Shown piece after piece: positions 5,162-5,174 of a stretch of 5,174 nucleotides of DNA (positions are counted from its first letter, which is position 1; each line of letters starts with the position of its first letter). Both the position numbers and the translations under genes were made by a program. The notes below the pieces were generated by a model. That model was not told the DNA's origin, did not search any database, and saw nothing but the letters and a program-made list of their open reading frames with translations. This DNA comes from Aquificota bacterium (lineage in GTDB: Bacteria > Aquificota > Aquificia > Aquificales > Aquificaceae). Location: the NCBI GenBank assembly GCA_013153455.1, contig JAADEK010000080.1, forward strand, positions 1-5,174, written 5' to 3'.

Positions 5162-5174
5162 GTTAGATTTAACC

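Overview
The window reads as bacterial chromosome from a hydrogen- or sulfur-oxidising thermophile, most likely of the Aquificales (Aquifex, Hydrogenivirga or Thermocrinis type). The reasons are the gene content (a DsrE-family sulfur carrier protein, a lipoate-binding LbpA-type protein and a LipS-like radical SAM enzyme in one operon), very tight gene packing, and Lys/Glu/Arg-rich soluble proteins written with AGG and ATA codons. The taxonomic call is inference. The window has no RNA gene, CRISPR array, insertion sequence or phage gene, and no non-coding gap longer than about 40 bases inside it.

The left half (1-2964) is a + strand operon. It opens with the C-terminal part of a DsrE-type protein whose start lies outside the window. 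LbpA (304-753) follows, then a radical SAM protein resembling the LipS1/LipS2 lipoyl synthases (793-1812), then dxr for 1-deoxy-D-xylulose 5-phosphate reductoisomerase (1822-2964). The first three genes look like the downstream edge of a sulfur-oxidising heterodisulfide-reductase-like (sHdr) locus. In that system DsrE/TusA proteins pass sulfane sulfur, LbpA carries it on lipoate, and dedicated LipS enzymes build that lipoate. The hdr genes would lie upstream, outside the window. dxr belongs to the MEP isoprenoid pathway and appears to be a housekeeping gene riding in the same operon.

The right half (2924-5147) is a convergent - strand operon of three tightly linked genes. Transcription order is a FetB/UPF0014-type membrane permease, a short single-domain FAD oxidoreductase related to thioredoxin reductase, and a polytopic membrane protein of the lysylphosphatidylglycerol-synthase TM (UPF0104/YbhN) family. 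The last two are coupled by a 4-base overlap and the last starts with TTG. A perfect TATAAT sits 8 bases before the permease ATG and no Shine-Dalgarno sequence is present, so this operon may start with a leaderless mRNA.

The two operons collide tail to tail: dxr and the UPF0104 gene share 41 bases of coding sequence with no visible terminator between them. The most interesting points are the sHdr/lipoate cassette with a non-LipA lipoyl synthase candidate, the small flavoprotein facing it that lacks the usual NADPH domain, redox CxxC and Gly-Asp FAD residue, the leaderless-type promoter, and the convergent coding overlap.
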